The position numbers were made by a program, and so were the translations under genes. A stretch of DNA of 64,000 nt from Opitutia bacterium. GTDB lineage: Bacteria; Verrucomicrobiota; Verrucomicrobiia; Opitutales; Opitutaceae. Positions 7,633 to 16,706 of the stretch are shown here, piece by piece (position 1 is the stretch's first letter; every line of letters begins with the position of its first letter). The notes below the pieces were generated by a model. That model saw only the letters and a program-made list of their open reading frames with translations. It was not told the origin of the DNA and searched no databases. The DNA is taken from contig JACRHS010000031.1 of assembly GCA_016217595.1 (NCBI GenBank), forward strand, positions 39,921-103,920, read 5' to 3'.

Positions 7633-10581
7633 ATGACACCGCTGCTGCGAACGTTGGAGGAATGGACCATCCATCTGGACTACGTGTGGTTTGTTGTGGT
7701 GTTGGCGTGGAGCGGAGTATTGTACGCCGCGGTGCGGCTGTTCCGGAGCGAGGCCAACCGGGAGGGGCGCTGGGCGACGGCGCTGGTGGCGGCGGCGGGG
7801 ATGGCGGGCGGCGTGGTGGAGATCGCTTTCGGCGTGTTCAGCCAGGGCGAAGTGTTTCGCGGCTGGGACAGCGCACTCGGACTGACCGGGTGCCTCGGAA
7901 TTTTCGGACTCGCATTACTGGGGGACAGCGCCACTCCGCCGCCCGCCGGGGCGGAGGCGAAAGCGGGCGCTTCCCGGCGCAAATTCATCCGCCGCGCGCT
8001 GCTGCTGGCCGGACTGCTGGCCTGCGAAGGCGTGCGCGTGTTCTGGCGGCCGGTCGAGGGCGGACTCCTGCTGGGGCTGATCGCGGGCGTGGTGGCGTTG
8101 CTGGGCGTGCGGCGGCTGGCGCGCCGGCAATTGTTTCCGCAGATGGGAACGCGCGAGCGGACTTTGCTGACCCTCGGGCTCGGGGCGCTGCTGGCGGCGT
8201 TGGTATTGGCGCCGTGGGGACCGCTGGCGTATCTGGCGCGCGAGGGGCGGCGCGATCTGGAGATGTCGCACTTCGCTCTGCCGGCGGCGTTGTGCCAGCT
8301 GGCGGCGGCGGCGCTGTGGTGCCGCGGCTGGGTGTGGTACGGATTGCAACTGTTGCCCAAGGAGTCGCCGCTGGGGGCGGCGGCCGTGCGCAGCGAATTG
8401 CGCATCGCAGTGTGGGCGCTCATGGCCTGGGTGGTCGCCGGACTGGGGCTGACGCTCTGGCTGAGCCGGTGGGCGATGCAGCGGTTCGAGACGCAGCTGT
8501 TGCGGCGGGTGGAGACGGCGGCGGCGTTGATCGATGCCGAGCCCCTGGCCGAGGCGCTCGGTCCGCAGTTAAAATTGCTGCCGTTCGAGACAGTGTACCA
8601 ACCCGCGGGCTGGGCGGTGCAGCTCGCCGCAGTGACGTTTCCGCGGCTGGAGCCGTATGAGCAGCTGCGTGCGCAATTGCGCGCGGTGCAGGCGGTGAAT
8701 TCTGACGCGTTGTACACGCAGATTCTCACGTTGCGCGAAGGCTGGCTGATCGCGCCGATGACGGCATCGCAGCCGAAGCGCTACGCTTACAAGGCGCTCG
8801 TGCACCGGCGGGCGTTGCCGGAGGATTACGCGGCGCTGGCCAACCGGCGGGCGGATCTCTCGCGCCCGGATGTGAACCCTTGGGGCAACACCGTGACCGT
8901 GCGCGCGCCGCTGTACGATCCGCAGACCCGGCGCGCGATCGGCTGGCTGGCGCTGGTGTTTCGCGCCCGGGCGTGGAGCGCAAGCTACGCCGATACGCGG
9001 CTGCAAATCCTGTCGCTGGTGGCGCTCGGGGTGGGCTTCTGGGTCGTAGCGTTTGCGCACCGGCTGCGCTCGCTGGAGCGCACGCATGCGTTGCACCGCG
9101 CGGAACAGGAGGCGCAGGCCAACCGCGCGAAATCGGCCTTTCTCTCGAAGGTGAGTCACGAGTTGCGCACGCCGTTGCAGGCGCTGCTGGGTTTTGCGGA
9201 GTTGCTGACCACGGCGGGGCTGGAGGAGCCGCATGGCAGCCGCGCGGCGGCATTGCGGGCGCAGGGGGCGCTGCTCTTGCGGCTCGTCAACGACCTGCTC
9301 GATCTGGGCGCGCTGCAAACCGGCGTGTTTCGCCTCAGCCTGGGGCCGACGGAGCTGTGCCGGGTCGTGGCCGAGTCGGTGCAGCCGCTGCGGCCGCGCG
9401 CGGAGAGCCGCGGACTGGCGCTGGAGAGCCGCGTGGACCCGGCGTTGCCGGCGTGGATCGAGTCGGACGGGATGCGGTTGCAGCAGGTGATTTTCAATCT
9501 CGTGGGCAACGCGATCAAGTACACGGAGCGCGGCAGCATTCGCGTGGAGCTGCGCCCGTATGTGTGGCCCGGCGGGCTGCCCGGCATGGAGCTGCGTGTG
9601 ACGGACACAGGCCCGGGCATACCGCGCGCCAAGCAGGCGGAGATTTTCAAGCCCTACGCGCGGTTGAGCGAGCACGCGGAAATCGAAGGGCTTGGGCTGG
9701 GCCTGGCGCTGGCGCAGAGCATCGGCTCCGCGCTCGGCGGCGTGTTGAGCGTGGAGAGCGACGGGCGCCACGGCGCGACGTTCCTCGCGCGCTGGCCGAT
9801 CAAGCCGTGCGCCGAGCCGGCGGCGCAGTCCGCCACCGCGCCTGTCGCCAGCCTCGCCGGATTGCGGGTGTTGGTGGCCGACGACAACACCGTGGTGCGG
9901 GAGTTGCTCGCGGCGTTTCTCGTCGAGCAAGGCTGCCTGATCGAAACGGCCTGCGACGGCGTCGCGGCGCTGACGAAGGCGAAGACCGGCGCGTTCGAGG
10001 TGGTGCTGCTCGATCTCTCGATGCCGGAGATGGAGGGCTGCGCGGTGGCGAGCGAGTTGCGCCGCACCGAGCCGCCCGGCCGCCACACGCTGGTGGTGGG
10101 CCTGAGCGCGCACGCGCAGGCGTCGGAGCAGGCGCGGGCGCTGGCGGCGGGCATGGACGAATTTTTCCGCAAGCCGGTCGTGCTGGCGCAACTCGCCGCG
10201 TATTTGGGACGGCTGCGTTTTGCTACGGCGATTGCGCCGGCGGCGTGGCACATGCCCGCGAAACTGCGGCAGCAGTTGTGCGCGCATTTCGCCGCCGAGT
10301 GGCCGGCGCTGGCGCAGGCCTTGCAGACGGCGCAGGCGCAGCAGGACTGGGCGCTGCTGCGGTCGCGCGCGCACTATTTGAAGAACAGCGCCGATGTGCT
10401 CGGCGCGGAGGAGCTCCAGACGTTGTGCCGGCAGTTGGAGGAGGCGGCGGAGGCGCGCGCACTCACGGAGACGGCGCGATTGCTCGGTGCGATCGATCGC
10501 AAGGGCGCGCAATTGGCGAAAGTTGCGCGCTTCGGTGTCGATATATCCCCGTTGGCGGAAGAGGTAGGCAGACAACCCTGA
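7633..10581 (+). CDS. Membrane hybrid histidine kinase (HisKA-HATPase-REC-HPt)
   Basis: A tripartite sensor kinase of 982 residues. The N-terminal third has about seven or eight hydrophobic segments, followed by an extracytoplasmic region (about residues 290-450) and a last membrane segment (ILSLVALGVGFWVVAFA). Then come HisKA with His at about 508 (KVSHELRTPLQALLGF), HATPase_c (NLVGNAIKYTE; DTGPGIP; EGLGLGLALAQ), a receiver with Asp near 793 (VVLLDLSMPEMEG) and an HPt domain with His near 913 (RAHYLKNSADVLG). This is the BarA/ArcB-style phosphorelay layout. The start at ATG 7633 is preferred; an in-frame TTG at 7588 would add 15 residues. The HPt output and gene proximity suggest the divergent LuxR-type regulator as acceptor (inference). 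Confidence 0.9.
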   Translation: MTPLLRTLEEWTIHLDYVWFVVVLAWSGVLYAAVRLFRSEANREGRWATALVAAAGMAGGVVEIAFGVFSQGEVFRGWDSALGLTGCLGIFGLALLGDSATPPPAGAEAKAGASRRKFIRRALLLAGLLACEGVRVFWRPVEGGLLLGLIAGVVALLGVRRLARRQLFPQMGTRERTLLTLGLGALLAALVLAPWGPLAYLAREGRRDLEMSHFALPAALCQLAAAALWCRGWVWYGLQLLPKESPLGAAAVRSELRIAVWALMAWVVAGLGLTLWLSRWAMQRFETQLLRRVETAAALIDAEPLAEALGPQLKLLPFETVYQPAGWAVQLAAVTFPRLEPYEQLRAQLRAVQAVNSDALYTQILTLREGWLIAPMTASQPKRYAYKALVHRRALPEDYAALANRRADLSRPDVNPWGNTVTVRAPLYDPQTRRAIGWLALVFRARAWSASYADTRLQILSLVALGVGFWVVAFAHRLRSLERTHALHRAEQEAQANRAKSAFLSKVSHELRTPLQALLGFAELLTTAGLEEPHGSRAAALRAQGALLLRLVNDLLDLGALQTGVFRLSLGPTELCRVVAESVQPLRPRAESRGLALESRVDPALPAWIESDGMRLQQVIFNLVGNAIKYTERGSIRVELRPYVWPGGLPGMELRVTDTGPGIPRAKQAEIFKPYARLSEHAEIEGLGLGLALAQSIGSALGGVLSVESDGRHGATFLARWPIKPCAEPAAQSATAPVASLAGLRVLVADDNTVVRELLAAFLVEQGCLIETACDGVAALTKAKTGAFEVVLLDLSMPEMEGCAVASELRRTEPPGRHTLVVGLSAHAQASEQARALAAGMDEFFRKPVVLAQLAAYLGRLRFATAIAPAAWHMPAKLRQQLCAHFAAEWPALAQALQTAQAQQDWALLRSRAHYLKNSADVLGAEELQTLCRQLEEAAEARALTETARLLGAIDRKGAQLAKVARFGVDISPLAEEVGRQP

Positions 10582-10597
10582 AACCGAGGATCCGCAT

Positions 10598-10876
10598 ATG
10601 GCAGACAATACACAGAGTCCGCTGTTCTCCATCGTCGTCGATGGTAACGGCGTCGTGAAGCTCATCGTTGAAGGCGGCATCACCACCTGGCAATTGACTC
10701 CGTCGAGCCCCGAGCGCCCGGAGGCACAGAAGCAGACCTTTAACATTTATCCGATCGATCCTGCCACCGCCGCGGCCAATGCGGCGGCCGCGGGCAAGGG
10801 GCCGCCGATCCGGGTGGTCACGACGCAGGGGCCGTGCGAATGGCCGCCCTGCGATATCGAGACCGACATAAATTAA
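10598..10876 (+). CDS. Small protein of unknown function downstream of the hybrid kinase
   Basis: A 92-residue protein that I do not recognise. It begins 17 bp after the kinase stop with a GAGG-type ribosome-binding site (accgagg) upstream of ATG 10598, so it is probably co-transcribed. It has no signal peptide or membrane segment. A beta-rich N-terminal part (FSIVVDGNGVVKLIVEGG) is followed by an Ala-rich stretch and a Cys/Pro tail (GPCEWPPCDIETDIN). It may be a small accessory protein of the sensory locus; nothing more can be supported. Confidence 0.65.
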   Translation: MADNTQSPLFSIVVDGNGVVKLIVEGGITTWQLTPSSPERPEAQKQTFNIYPIDPATAAANAAAAGKGPPIRVVTTQGPCEWPPCDIETDIN

Positions 10877-10992
10877 GCGTTATCGCCGCGCGGTGTGCGG
10901 AGTTGCTGTGCGGGGCCGGGGGCGCCCGCTAATTGGGCTGGCCAAACGCCCGGGGCGTGCCCACTGGTGGTGGCTTTTCCCTCCCCGGCCCC

Positions 10993-11472
10993 ATGGACAA
11001 AACCGCGTTACGCCACGCCATCCTCACTGCGTTGCAGGCCGAGCTCGCTTTGCAAACCGAGGCGGCCAACACCGCGCGCGACGAAGCGACCAACGAGGAA
11101 AGCCGCGCCGAAGATCGTTTCGACATGCGCAGCCAGAGCGCCGCCTATCTCGCCGCCGGCCAGGCCCGGATCGCGAGCGAGGTGGCCGATGCCATCGCCG
11201 CGTACACGGCGTTGACAGTGCGGGCTTTCCGGCCGGATGAACCGCTCGCCATCGGGGCGCTCGTCGCCCTCGAAGCGCATGGGCGGCGCGTGTGGTATTT
11301 CATCGGACCACAACACGGCGGTCTCGATGTGACGGTCGACGGCGTGAAGGTGACGGTGGTAACCGGGGCCTCGCCCCTGGGACGTCAGCTGGTGGGGCGC
11401 AAGGTGGGCGATTCGGCGATGCTCCCCGGCCGCACCGGGGCGGTGATGCACGCCATCGCAGCCGTCGAATAA
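10993..11472 (+). CDS. GreA/GreB C-terminal-domain-like protein
   Basis: A 159-residue protein with an N-terminal helical segment rich in Ala, Glu and Asp (LQAELALQTEAANTARDEA). The C-terminal half resembles the GreA/GreB FKBP-like domain, including SPLGRQLVGRKVGDSAMLPG, similar to the SPIGRALLGK-VGD signature of Gre factors. It is probably an RNA-polymerase-binding or nucleoside-diphosphate-kinase-regulator-like protein rather than a canonical transcript cleavage factor. The coiled-coil N-terminus is shorter and lacks a clearly recognisable acidic DxxE tip. The start at ATG 10993 is preferred over 10933 because the intervening residues look non-coding (Gly/Pro-rich). Confidence 0.7.
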   Translation: MDKTALRHAILTALQAELALQTEAANTARDEATNEESRAEDRFDMRSQSAAYLAAGQARIASEVADAIAAYTALTVRAFRPDEPLAIGALVALEAHGRRVWYFIGPQHGGLDVTVDGVKVTVVTGASPLGRQLVGRKVGDSAMLPGRTGAVMHAIAAVE

Positions 11473-11547
11473 TGCCGTGAATCGGCATTCGGCCGTTTTG
11501 CGCACTTGATCTGACACTGGCGGAGGGTTTGGCTCCGTTGTCCTTTT

Positions 11548-13224
11548 ATGCACACCCAACCTGATCATGCCGGCGGTCTGCTGGCCACCGGCGGCCCGAC
11601 GTTTCCTCGCGGCGTGGCGTTGCTCGCCAACTCGCTTCTCAACAAAGGTACTGCATTCACCGAGGCGGAGCGCGATGCCCTCGGGCTGCGAGGACTGCTG
11701 CCACCCCGGGTGTTCACCATCGAGGAGCAGCTGTTCCGGGTGTATGGCAACTTCAGCCGCAAGACAGACCCGCTCGAGAAATACATTTTCCTCACCACGC
11801 TCCAGAATCGCAACGAGACGCTCTTCTACCGGCTCGTGCAGGAGCACGCCGAGGAGATGATCCCGATCATCTACACGCCGACGGTGGGCCAGGCGTGTCT
11901 CGAGTACGGCGCCATTTTCCGCAAGCCGCGCGGCATGTTCATCAGCATCCGCGAACGCGGCCGCATCGCCGAAATCCTGCGCAGCTGGCCGATCTCCGAT
12001 GTGCGCATGATCGTGGTGACCGACGGCGAACGCATCCTCGGCCTCGGCGATCTGGGCGCGCTCGGCATGGGCATCCCCGTGGGCAAGCTCTCGCTCTACA
12101 CCGCCTGCGCCGGCCTGCATCCTTACTACACACTGCCCATCACGCTCGATGTCGGCACCGATAATTTGAAGCTGCACGAGGACCCGCTCTACATCGGCCT
12201 CAAACAGAAACGCGTGCGCGGCGCCGAGTACGACGCGTTTCTCGCCGAGTTTGTCGACGCGGTGCAAAAGGCCTACCCGAAGGCGCTGCTCCAGTGGGAA
12301 GATTTCGGCAACACCAACGCTTTCCGCCTGCTGCACGACTACCGCGAGAAGATCCTCAGCTTTAACGACGACATCCAGGGCACCGCCTCCGTCGCGCTCG
12401 CCGGCATCATCGCCGGGCTGCGTCTCACCGGCGGCAAGTTGAGCGAGCAGAAACTGCTCTTCCTCGGCGCCGGCGAGGCTGGCACGGGCATCGCCGACTT
12501 GTTTGTCGCCGCCGCGCGCAAGGAGGGGCTCAGCGAAGCCGCCGCCCGCGCCCGCTGCTGGTTTGTCGATTCGCAGGGGCTGGTTGTCCGCGGTCGCCCC
12601 GGCAAGCTCGCCGCGCACAAGGAGCCGTACGCGCACGAGCACCCGGTCGTCGCCACGCTTGCCGAGGCCGTCGAAGCGGTGAAACCGACCGCGCTGATCG
12701 GCGTGTCGGGCCAGGCCCGCGCCTTCACCCAGTCGATCATCACGCGCATGGCGGCGCTGAATCAGCGGCCCATCGTGTTCGCACTCTCCAACCCGACGTC
12801 CAAGGCGGAGTGCACTGCGGAAGAGGCTTATCGTTGGAGCGACGGCCGCGTGGTCTTCGCCAGCGGCAGCCCGTTCCCGACCGTCACGCTCAACGGCCGC
12901 ACCTTTGTGCCCGGTCAGGGCAACAACGTGTACATCTTCCCCGGTGTCGGCCTCGGCGCGCTCGTCAGCGAGTCCACGCAGGTGACCGACGGGATGTTCC
13001 TCACCGCCGCCGAGACGCTGGCCTCGCTCGTGTCGGAAGACGATCTGGCGCTCGGCCGGATTTACCCGGCGCTCTCCAAGATTCGCGAAGTCTCGCTCAA
13101 GATCGCCACGGCGGTCGCGGCGCAGGCCCATCGCGAGGGCCTGGCACGCGTGCCGCGTCCGGCCGATCTCGAAGGGGACATCCGCAGCCGGATGTTCGAG
13201 CCGGTTTACCGCAGCTACGTCTAA
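11548..13224 (+). CDS. maeA: NAD(P)-dependent malic enzyme
   Basis: Cytoplasmic enzyme converting malate to pyruvate, CO2 and NAD(P)H, linking the TCA cycle to pyruvate. The 558-residue length matches the SfcA/MaeA-type large-form family. Motifs include YTPTVGQACLEYG, the Tyr-containing IYTP region, VTDGERILGLGDLGALGMGI, FNDDIQGTA (metal-binding Asp) and the Rossmann motif LGAGEAGTGIADLF. FALSNPTSKAECTAEEAY and GRTFVPGQGNN near the C-terminal third are also typical. Cofactor preference cannot be settled from sequence by eye. It stands alone between a Gre-like gene and a sugar epimerase gene. Confidence 0.94.
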   Translation: MHTQPDHAGGLLATGGPTFPRGVALLANSLLNKGTAFTEAERDALGLRGLLPPRVFTIEEQLFRVYGNFSRKTDPLEKYIFLTTLQNRNETLFYRLVQEHAEEMIPIIYTPTVGQACLEYGAIFRKPRGMFISIRERGRIAEILRSWPISDVRMIVVTDGERILGLGDLGALGMGIPVGKLSLYTACAGLHPYYTLPITLDVGTDNLKLHEDPLYIGLKQKRVRGAEYDAFLAEFVDAVQKAYPKALLQWEDFGNTNAFRLLHDYREKILSFNDDIQGTASVALAGIIAGLRLTGGKLSEQKLLFLGAGEAGTGIADLFVAAARKEGLSEAAARARCWFVDSQGLVVRGRPGKLAAHKEPYAHEHPVVATLAEAVEAVKPTALIGVSGQARAFTQSIITRMAALNQRPIVFALSNPTSKAECTAEEAYRWSDGRVVFASGSPFPTVTLNGRTFVPGQGNNVYIFPGVGLGALVSESTQVTDGMFLTAAETLASLVSEDDLALGRIYPALSKIREVSLKIATAVAAQAHREGLARVPRPADLEGDIRSRMFEPVYRSYV

Positions 13225-13297
13225 ACGCGGCTGAGTCGCGCCGTCCGGGTGCTTTTCCGCTAGCGCCGGGCGGCGCGTTGGTCTATCCACGCGCCGC

Positions 13298-14278
13298 ATG
13301 AAAGTCCTCGTCACCGGCGCCGCCGGCTTCATCGGCCATCATGTCTGCCGGCGCTTGGCCGAGACCCAGCGCGCGGAGGTGCTTGGCGTGGACAACCTCA
13401 ACGACTACTACCCCGTCGCGTTGAAGCGCGCGCGGCTCGCGTTGTTGGCGCCGTACGAGACGTTTCGCTTTGTGCAGGCGGATTTCGCCGACGCCACGGC
13501 GTTCGACGGGATTTATAACCACTTCCGGCCCGACTACGTGATCCACCTCGGCGCGCAGGCCGGCGTGCGTTACAGCCTGCAAAACCCCGCGGCGTACGTG
13601 CACAGCAATCTCGTGGGGTTCGCCAACGTCCTCGAAGCAGTGCGCCGCCATCCGCCGCGGCATACGCTGTTCGCCTCGTCGAGCAGCGTGTACGGCACCG
13701 GGGCGCGCGTGCCGTTTCGCGAAGACGACATCACGCACCAGCCGCTCTCGTTTTACGCCGCCACGAAACAGGCCAACGAGGTGATGGGCTACAGCTACTC
13801 GCGCCTCTACGGGCTCAATCTCACCGGGCTGCGTTTCTTCACCGTCTACGGACCGTGGGGCCGGCCGGACATGACGCCGGTGATGTTCGCGCGCGCCATC
13901 TGCGCCGGCGAGACGATCAAACTCTACAACGAGGGCAGATACCTCCGCGATTTCACCTACGTGGACGACGTGGTGGACGGCCTGCTCAAGGTTTTGCTCT
14001 ACCCGCCCGCGGAGCCGCCGGTGCCGCCGTTCCGGCTCTTCAATCTCGGACACAACCGGCCGATCGAGATGCGCCTGTTTGTGGAGATGCTCGAATCGAT
14101 GCTGGGCAAAAAGGCCGCGGTCGAGCTGTTGCCGCCCCAGCCCACCGAAATGGTCGAGACCTGTGCCGATCTGACGAAGATTCACGCGGCGGTCGGCTAC
14201 GCGCCGCGCGTGCCGTTGGAGGAGGGACTGCGGCGGTTTGTCGCCTGGTTCCGCGAGTATTATCAGTTTCCCGCATGA
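13298..14278 (+). CDS. NAD-dependent nucleotide-sugar epimerase (UDP-glucuronate 4-epimerase-like)
   Basis: An extended-SDR epimerase of 326 residues. It has the NAD-binding motif [16 protein letters not shown] at the N-terminus, the catalytic Ser region FASSSSVYG, and the YxxxK pair in [28 protein letters not shown] and [12 protein letters not shown] are the pattern seen in UDP-glucuronate/UDP-glucose 4-epimerases. It probably supplies UDP-galacturonate or a related sugar for surface polysaccharide. Its stop overlaps the start of the next gene (ATGA at 14275-14278), so the two are translationally coupled. Confidence 0.9.
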   Translation: MKVLVTGAAGFIGHHVCRRLAETQRAEVLGVDNLNDYYPVALKRARLALLAPYETFRFVQADFADATAFDGIYNHFRPDYVIHLGAQAGVRYSLQNPAAYVHSNLVGFANVLEAVRRHPPRHTLFASSSSVYGTGARVPFREDDITHQPLSFYAATKQANEVMGYSYSRLYGLNLTGLRFFTVYGPWGRPDMTPVMFARAICAGETIKLYNEGRYLRDFTYVDDVVDGLLKVLLYPPAEPPVPPFRLFNLGHNRPIEMRLFVEMLESMLGKKAAVELLPPQPTEMVETCADLTKIHAAVGYAPRVPLEEGLRRFVAWFREYYQFPA

Positions 14279-14640
14279 AGACCGTCCTGCTGCTCGTTGG
14301 CTCGAATATTTTCATGACCCTCGCCTGGTACGGCCACCTGAAGTTCAAGTGGCTCGACGGGCGGTCGCTGCTGACGGTGATCCTCGTTTCCTGGGGCATC
14401 GCGCTCTTCGAGTATTGCCTGATGATCCCGGCCAACCGCGGCGGCTATCTGAGCGGTCAGTTCAGCGGCTACCAGCTGAAGATCATCCAGGAGTGCATCA
14501 CGCTCGGAGTCTTCGTGGTGTTCGCGTGGCTGGTGCTGAAGGAGCGGCTGACGTGGAACTACGCGGTGAGCTTCGCGTTGCTGTTGGCCGCGGTGTATTT
14601 CGCCGTGGCGTTCAAGCCCGGCGGCCCCGCGCCGCATTGA
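14275..14640 (+). CDS. DUF486-family small membrane protein
   Basis: A 121-residue protein with four predicted membrane segments: [55 protein letters not shown] and [18 protein letters not shown]. The sequence ([25 protein letters not shown]) is typical of the DUF486 family, a small relative of the drug/metabolite transporter fold whose substrate is unknown. The start overlaps the upstream epimerase stop, so it is co-translated with that gene. It ends about 150 bp before recA. Confidence 0.88.
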   Translation: MKTVLLLVGSNIFMTLAWYGHLKFKWLDGRSLLTVILVSWGIALFEYCLMIPANRGGYLSGQFSGYQLKIIQECITLGVFVVFAWLVLKERLTWNYAVSFALLLAAVYFAVAFKPGGPAPH

Positions 14641-14658
14641 GCGGCGGCGTAGCGCGGG

Positions 14659-14673
14659 CGGGAAATTTTCCCG
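14659..14673. promoter_or_regulatory. Perfect 15-bp palindrome upstream of recA
   Basis: cgggaaattttcccg is a perfect match to the CGGGAA-N3-TTCCCG consensus seen in three copies at 6107-6164. It lies 114 bp upstream of the recA start codon and 19 bp after the DUF486 stop. It is a candidate operator for recA; I saw no TGTTC-N4-GAACA type SOS box in this interval. Confidence 0.5.
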
Positions 14674-14786
14674 ACCGGAAACGCCACGCGGAGCTTGCCT
14701 CCCCCACCCGGCCGGCTTCACGTATCGCAACGCCGCGCCAGCATCGTGGCCCGCGCATCTCGCAACTCTCAACCACCGGTCTTCCC

Positions 14787-15863
14787 ATGTCCAAAGCCTC
14801 TCCCGCCGCCAAAGCTTCCGCCCTTGCGCCCGCGCCCGATCTTGCCGCGCGCAAAAATGTCGATCTCGCCGTCTCCGCTATCACCAAGCAGTTCGGCGAA
14901 GGCTCGATCATGCGGCTGGGCGATGCGCACAAGATGAAGGTCGAAACGCTCTCCACCGGCTCGCTCGCGATCGATCTCGCGCTCGGCGTCGGCGGTCTGC
15001 CGCGCGGCCGCATCATCGAAATTTTCGGACCGGAATCATCGGGCAAGACCACGTTGTGCTTGAGCGTCATCGCCGAGGCGCAGCGCAAGGGCGGGCTCGC
15101 CGCCTTCATCGACGTGGAGCACGCGCTCGACCCGAAGTACGCCCGCGTCGTCGGCGTGCAGCTCGACGACCTGCTCGTCTCCCAGCCCGACAGCGGCGAA
15201 GACGCCCTCAACATCGCCGAGACGCTCATCCGCTCCAACGCCATTGATGTCATCGTGATCGACTCCGTCGCCGCGCTCATCTCCAAGCAGGAGCTCGACG
15301 GCCAGATGGGCGACGCCACCGTCGGCTCGCAGGCGCGCCTTATGAGCCAGGCCATGCGCCGGCTCACGGCCGTGGTGAGCAAGACCAAGTGCATTTGCAT
15401 TTTCACGAACCAGATTCGCGAAAAAATCGGCGTGATGTTCGGCAACCCCGAGACCACGCCCGGCGGCCGCGCGCTGAAGTTTTTCTCGTCGATGCGCATC
15501 GACATCCGTCGCAAGGACCAGATCAAGACGCCCGATGGCAAAGTCGTGGGCAATCGCACCAAGATCAAAGTGGTGAAGAACAAAGTCGCGCCGCCGTTCA
15601 CCGAGTGCGAATTCGACATCATGTACGACGAGGGCATCTCGCGCACCGGCTCGCTCCTCGACCTCGGCATCGAGCACAAGATTCTCGAAAAGAAAGGCGC
15701 GTGGATCGCCTACAACGGTGAGCTGGTCGGCCAGGGCCGCGACGCCGCCCGCCAGACGCTCAAGGACAAGCCTGAGCTCATGGAGAAAATCGCCAAGGCG
15801 GTGCTGGAAAAGGTCACGGTCGTCCCCGGTGCCGTCATCGCCGGCGGCGCCCCGGCGGAATAA
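14787..15863 (+). CDS. recA: Recombinase RecA
   Basis: ATP-dependent DNA strand-exchange protein and SOS co-protease, 358 residues (normal length about 350). Features are the N-terminal [15 protein letters not shown], Walker [11 protein letters not shown], Walker [11 protein letters not shown], and loop L1 and L2 regions ([35 protein letters not shown]). The C-terminal domain is complete. The start at ATG 14787 (MSKASPAAK) follows a palindrome-bearing intergenic region. The frame is open far upstream, but that part overlaps the epimerase and DUF486 genes and is not RecA. No RecX or other SOS gene follows. Confidence 0.98.
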   Translation: MSKASPAAKASALAPAPDLAARKNVDLAVSAITKQFGEGSIMRLGDAHKMKVETLSTGSLAIDLALGVGGLPRGRIIEIFGPESSGKTTLCLSVIAEAQRKGGLAAFIDVEHALDPKYARVVGVQLDDLLVSQPDSGEDALNIAETLIRSNAIDVIVIDSVAALISKQELDGQMGDATVGSQARLMSQAMRRLTAVVSKTKCICIFTNQIREKIGVMFGNPETTPGGRALKFFSSMRIDIRRKDQIKTPDGKVVGNRTKIKVVKNKVAPPFTECEFDIMYDEGISRTGSLLDLGIEHKILEKKGAWIAYNGELVGQGRDAARQTLKDKPELMEKIAKAVLEKVTVVPGAVIAGGAPAE

Positions 15864-15941
15864 ACGCGGTGCGCACGGGCCGGACGGTCAACGCCGGTTG
15901 ATCCGCTCCGGCCACGGGCTTGCCGCGAAGCTGTGCTGCCC

Positions 15942-16694
15942 ATGTCTGCGCCCACTTTTCCTGTTCAGTCGGGTTCGCCGGCTGTTGCGGCCGAACCCGT
16001 CTACCATGTGCGCGGGCTCACCAGGGTCTACGGGCAGGGCGAGGCGGCGGTGACGGCGTTGGCGGGCGTCGATCTCGATTTGCACGCCGGAGAACTGATC
16101 GTGTTGCTCGGCGCGTCGGGCAGCGGCAAATCCACCCTGCTCAATAATCTCGGCGGGCTCGATACGCCCACCGGCGGCACGTTGCATTACCGCGGCTGGG
16201 ATCTCGGCGCGGCCGACGAAGACGGGCTCACCCGTTATCGCCGCGATCACGTCGGTTTCGTGTTTCAGTTCTACAACCTGATCCCGAGCCTCACCGCGCG
16301 GGAAAACGTGGCGCTCATCACCGAGATCGCGCGCGATCCCATGCCCGCCGAGGAGGCGCTGCATCTCGTCGGCCTCGGCGCGCGTTTCGATCATTTTTCG
16401 GCGCAACTCTCCGGCGGCGAACAGCAGCGCGTGGCCATCGCCCGCGCCATCGCCAAACGCCCCGAGGTGTTGCTCTGCGACGAGCCCACCGGCGCGCTCG
16501 ATGTGCACACCGGCATCACGGTGCTGGAGGCCATCGCGCACATCAACCGCACGCTCGGCACGCTCACCGTCATCATCACGCACAACGCCATCATCGCCGA
16601 TCTGGCGGACCGGGTGTTCACGCTTTCCGACGGCCGCATCGTGAGCGAGCGCGCCAACCCCCGCCGCGCCGAAGCCCGCAGCCTCGCCTGGTAA
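15942..16694 (+). CDS. ABC transporter ATP-binding protein (LolD/MacB/DevA-like)
   Basis: Cytoplasmic ATPase subunit of an ABC exporter, 250 residues. It has Walker A ([12 protein letters not shown]), the Q-loop in [19 protein letters not shown], the ABC signature [16 protein letters not shown], Walker [13 protein letters not shown] and the H-loop (IITHNAI). [12 protein letters not shown] is typical of the mechanotransmission-type MacB/LolD/DevA subfamily. The start at ATG 15942 is preferred over ATG 15933. It is the first gene of a three-gene operon, with the permease starting 12 bp after its stop. Confidence 0.94.
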   Translation: MSAPTFPVQSGSPAVAAEPVYHVRGLTRVYGQGEAAVTALAGVDLDLHAGELIVLLGASGSGKSTLLNNLGGLDTPTGGTLHYRGWDLGAADEDGLTRYRRDHVGFVFQFYNLIPSLTARENVALITEIARDPMPAEEALHLVGLGARFDHFSAQLSGGEQQRVAIARAIAKRPEVLLCDEPTGALDVHTGITVLEAIAHINRTLGTLTVIITHNAIIADLADRVFTLSDGRIVSERANPRRAEARSLAW

Positions 16695-16706
16695 GGCCGT
16701 CCGGCC

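Noticed and set aside
8569..10746. A 725-codon minus-strand frame under the hybrid kinase
   Set aside because: No signal, no motif; it overlaps a kinase with complete catalytic domains and also the start of the next gene.
14238..14786. N-terminal extension of recA in the open frame upstream
   Set aside because: The extension is Arg/Pro/Val-rich and overlaps the epimerase end and the DUF486 gene. RecA proteins start near MSKAS, so the ATG at 14787 is used.
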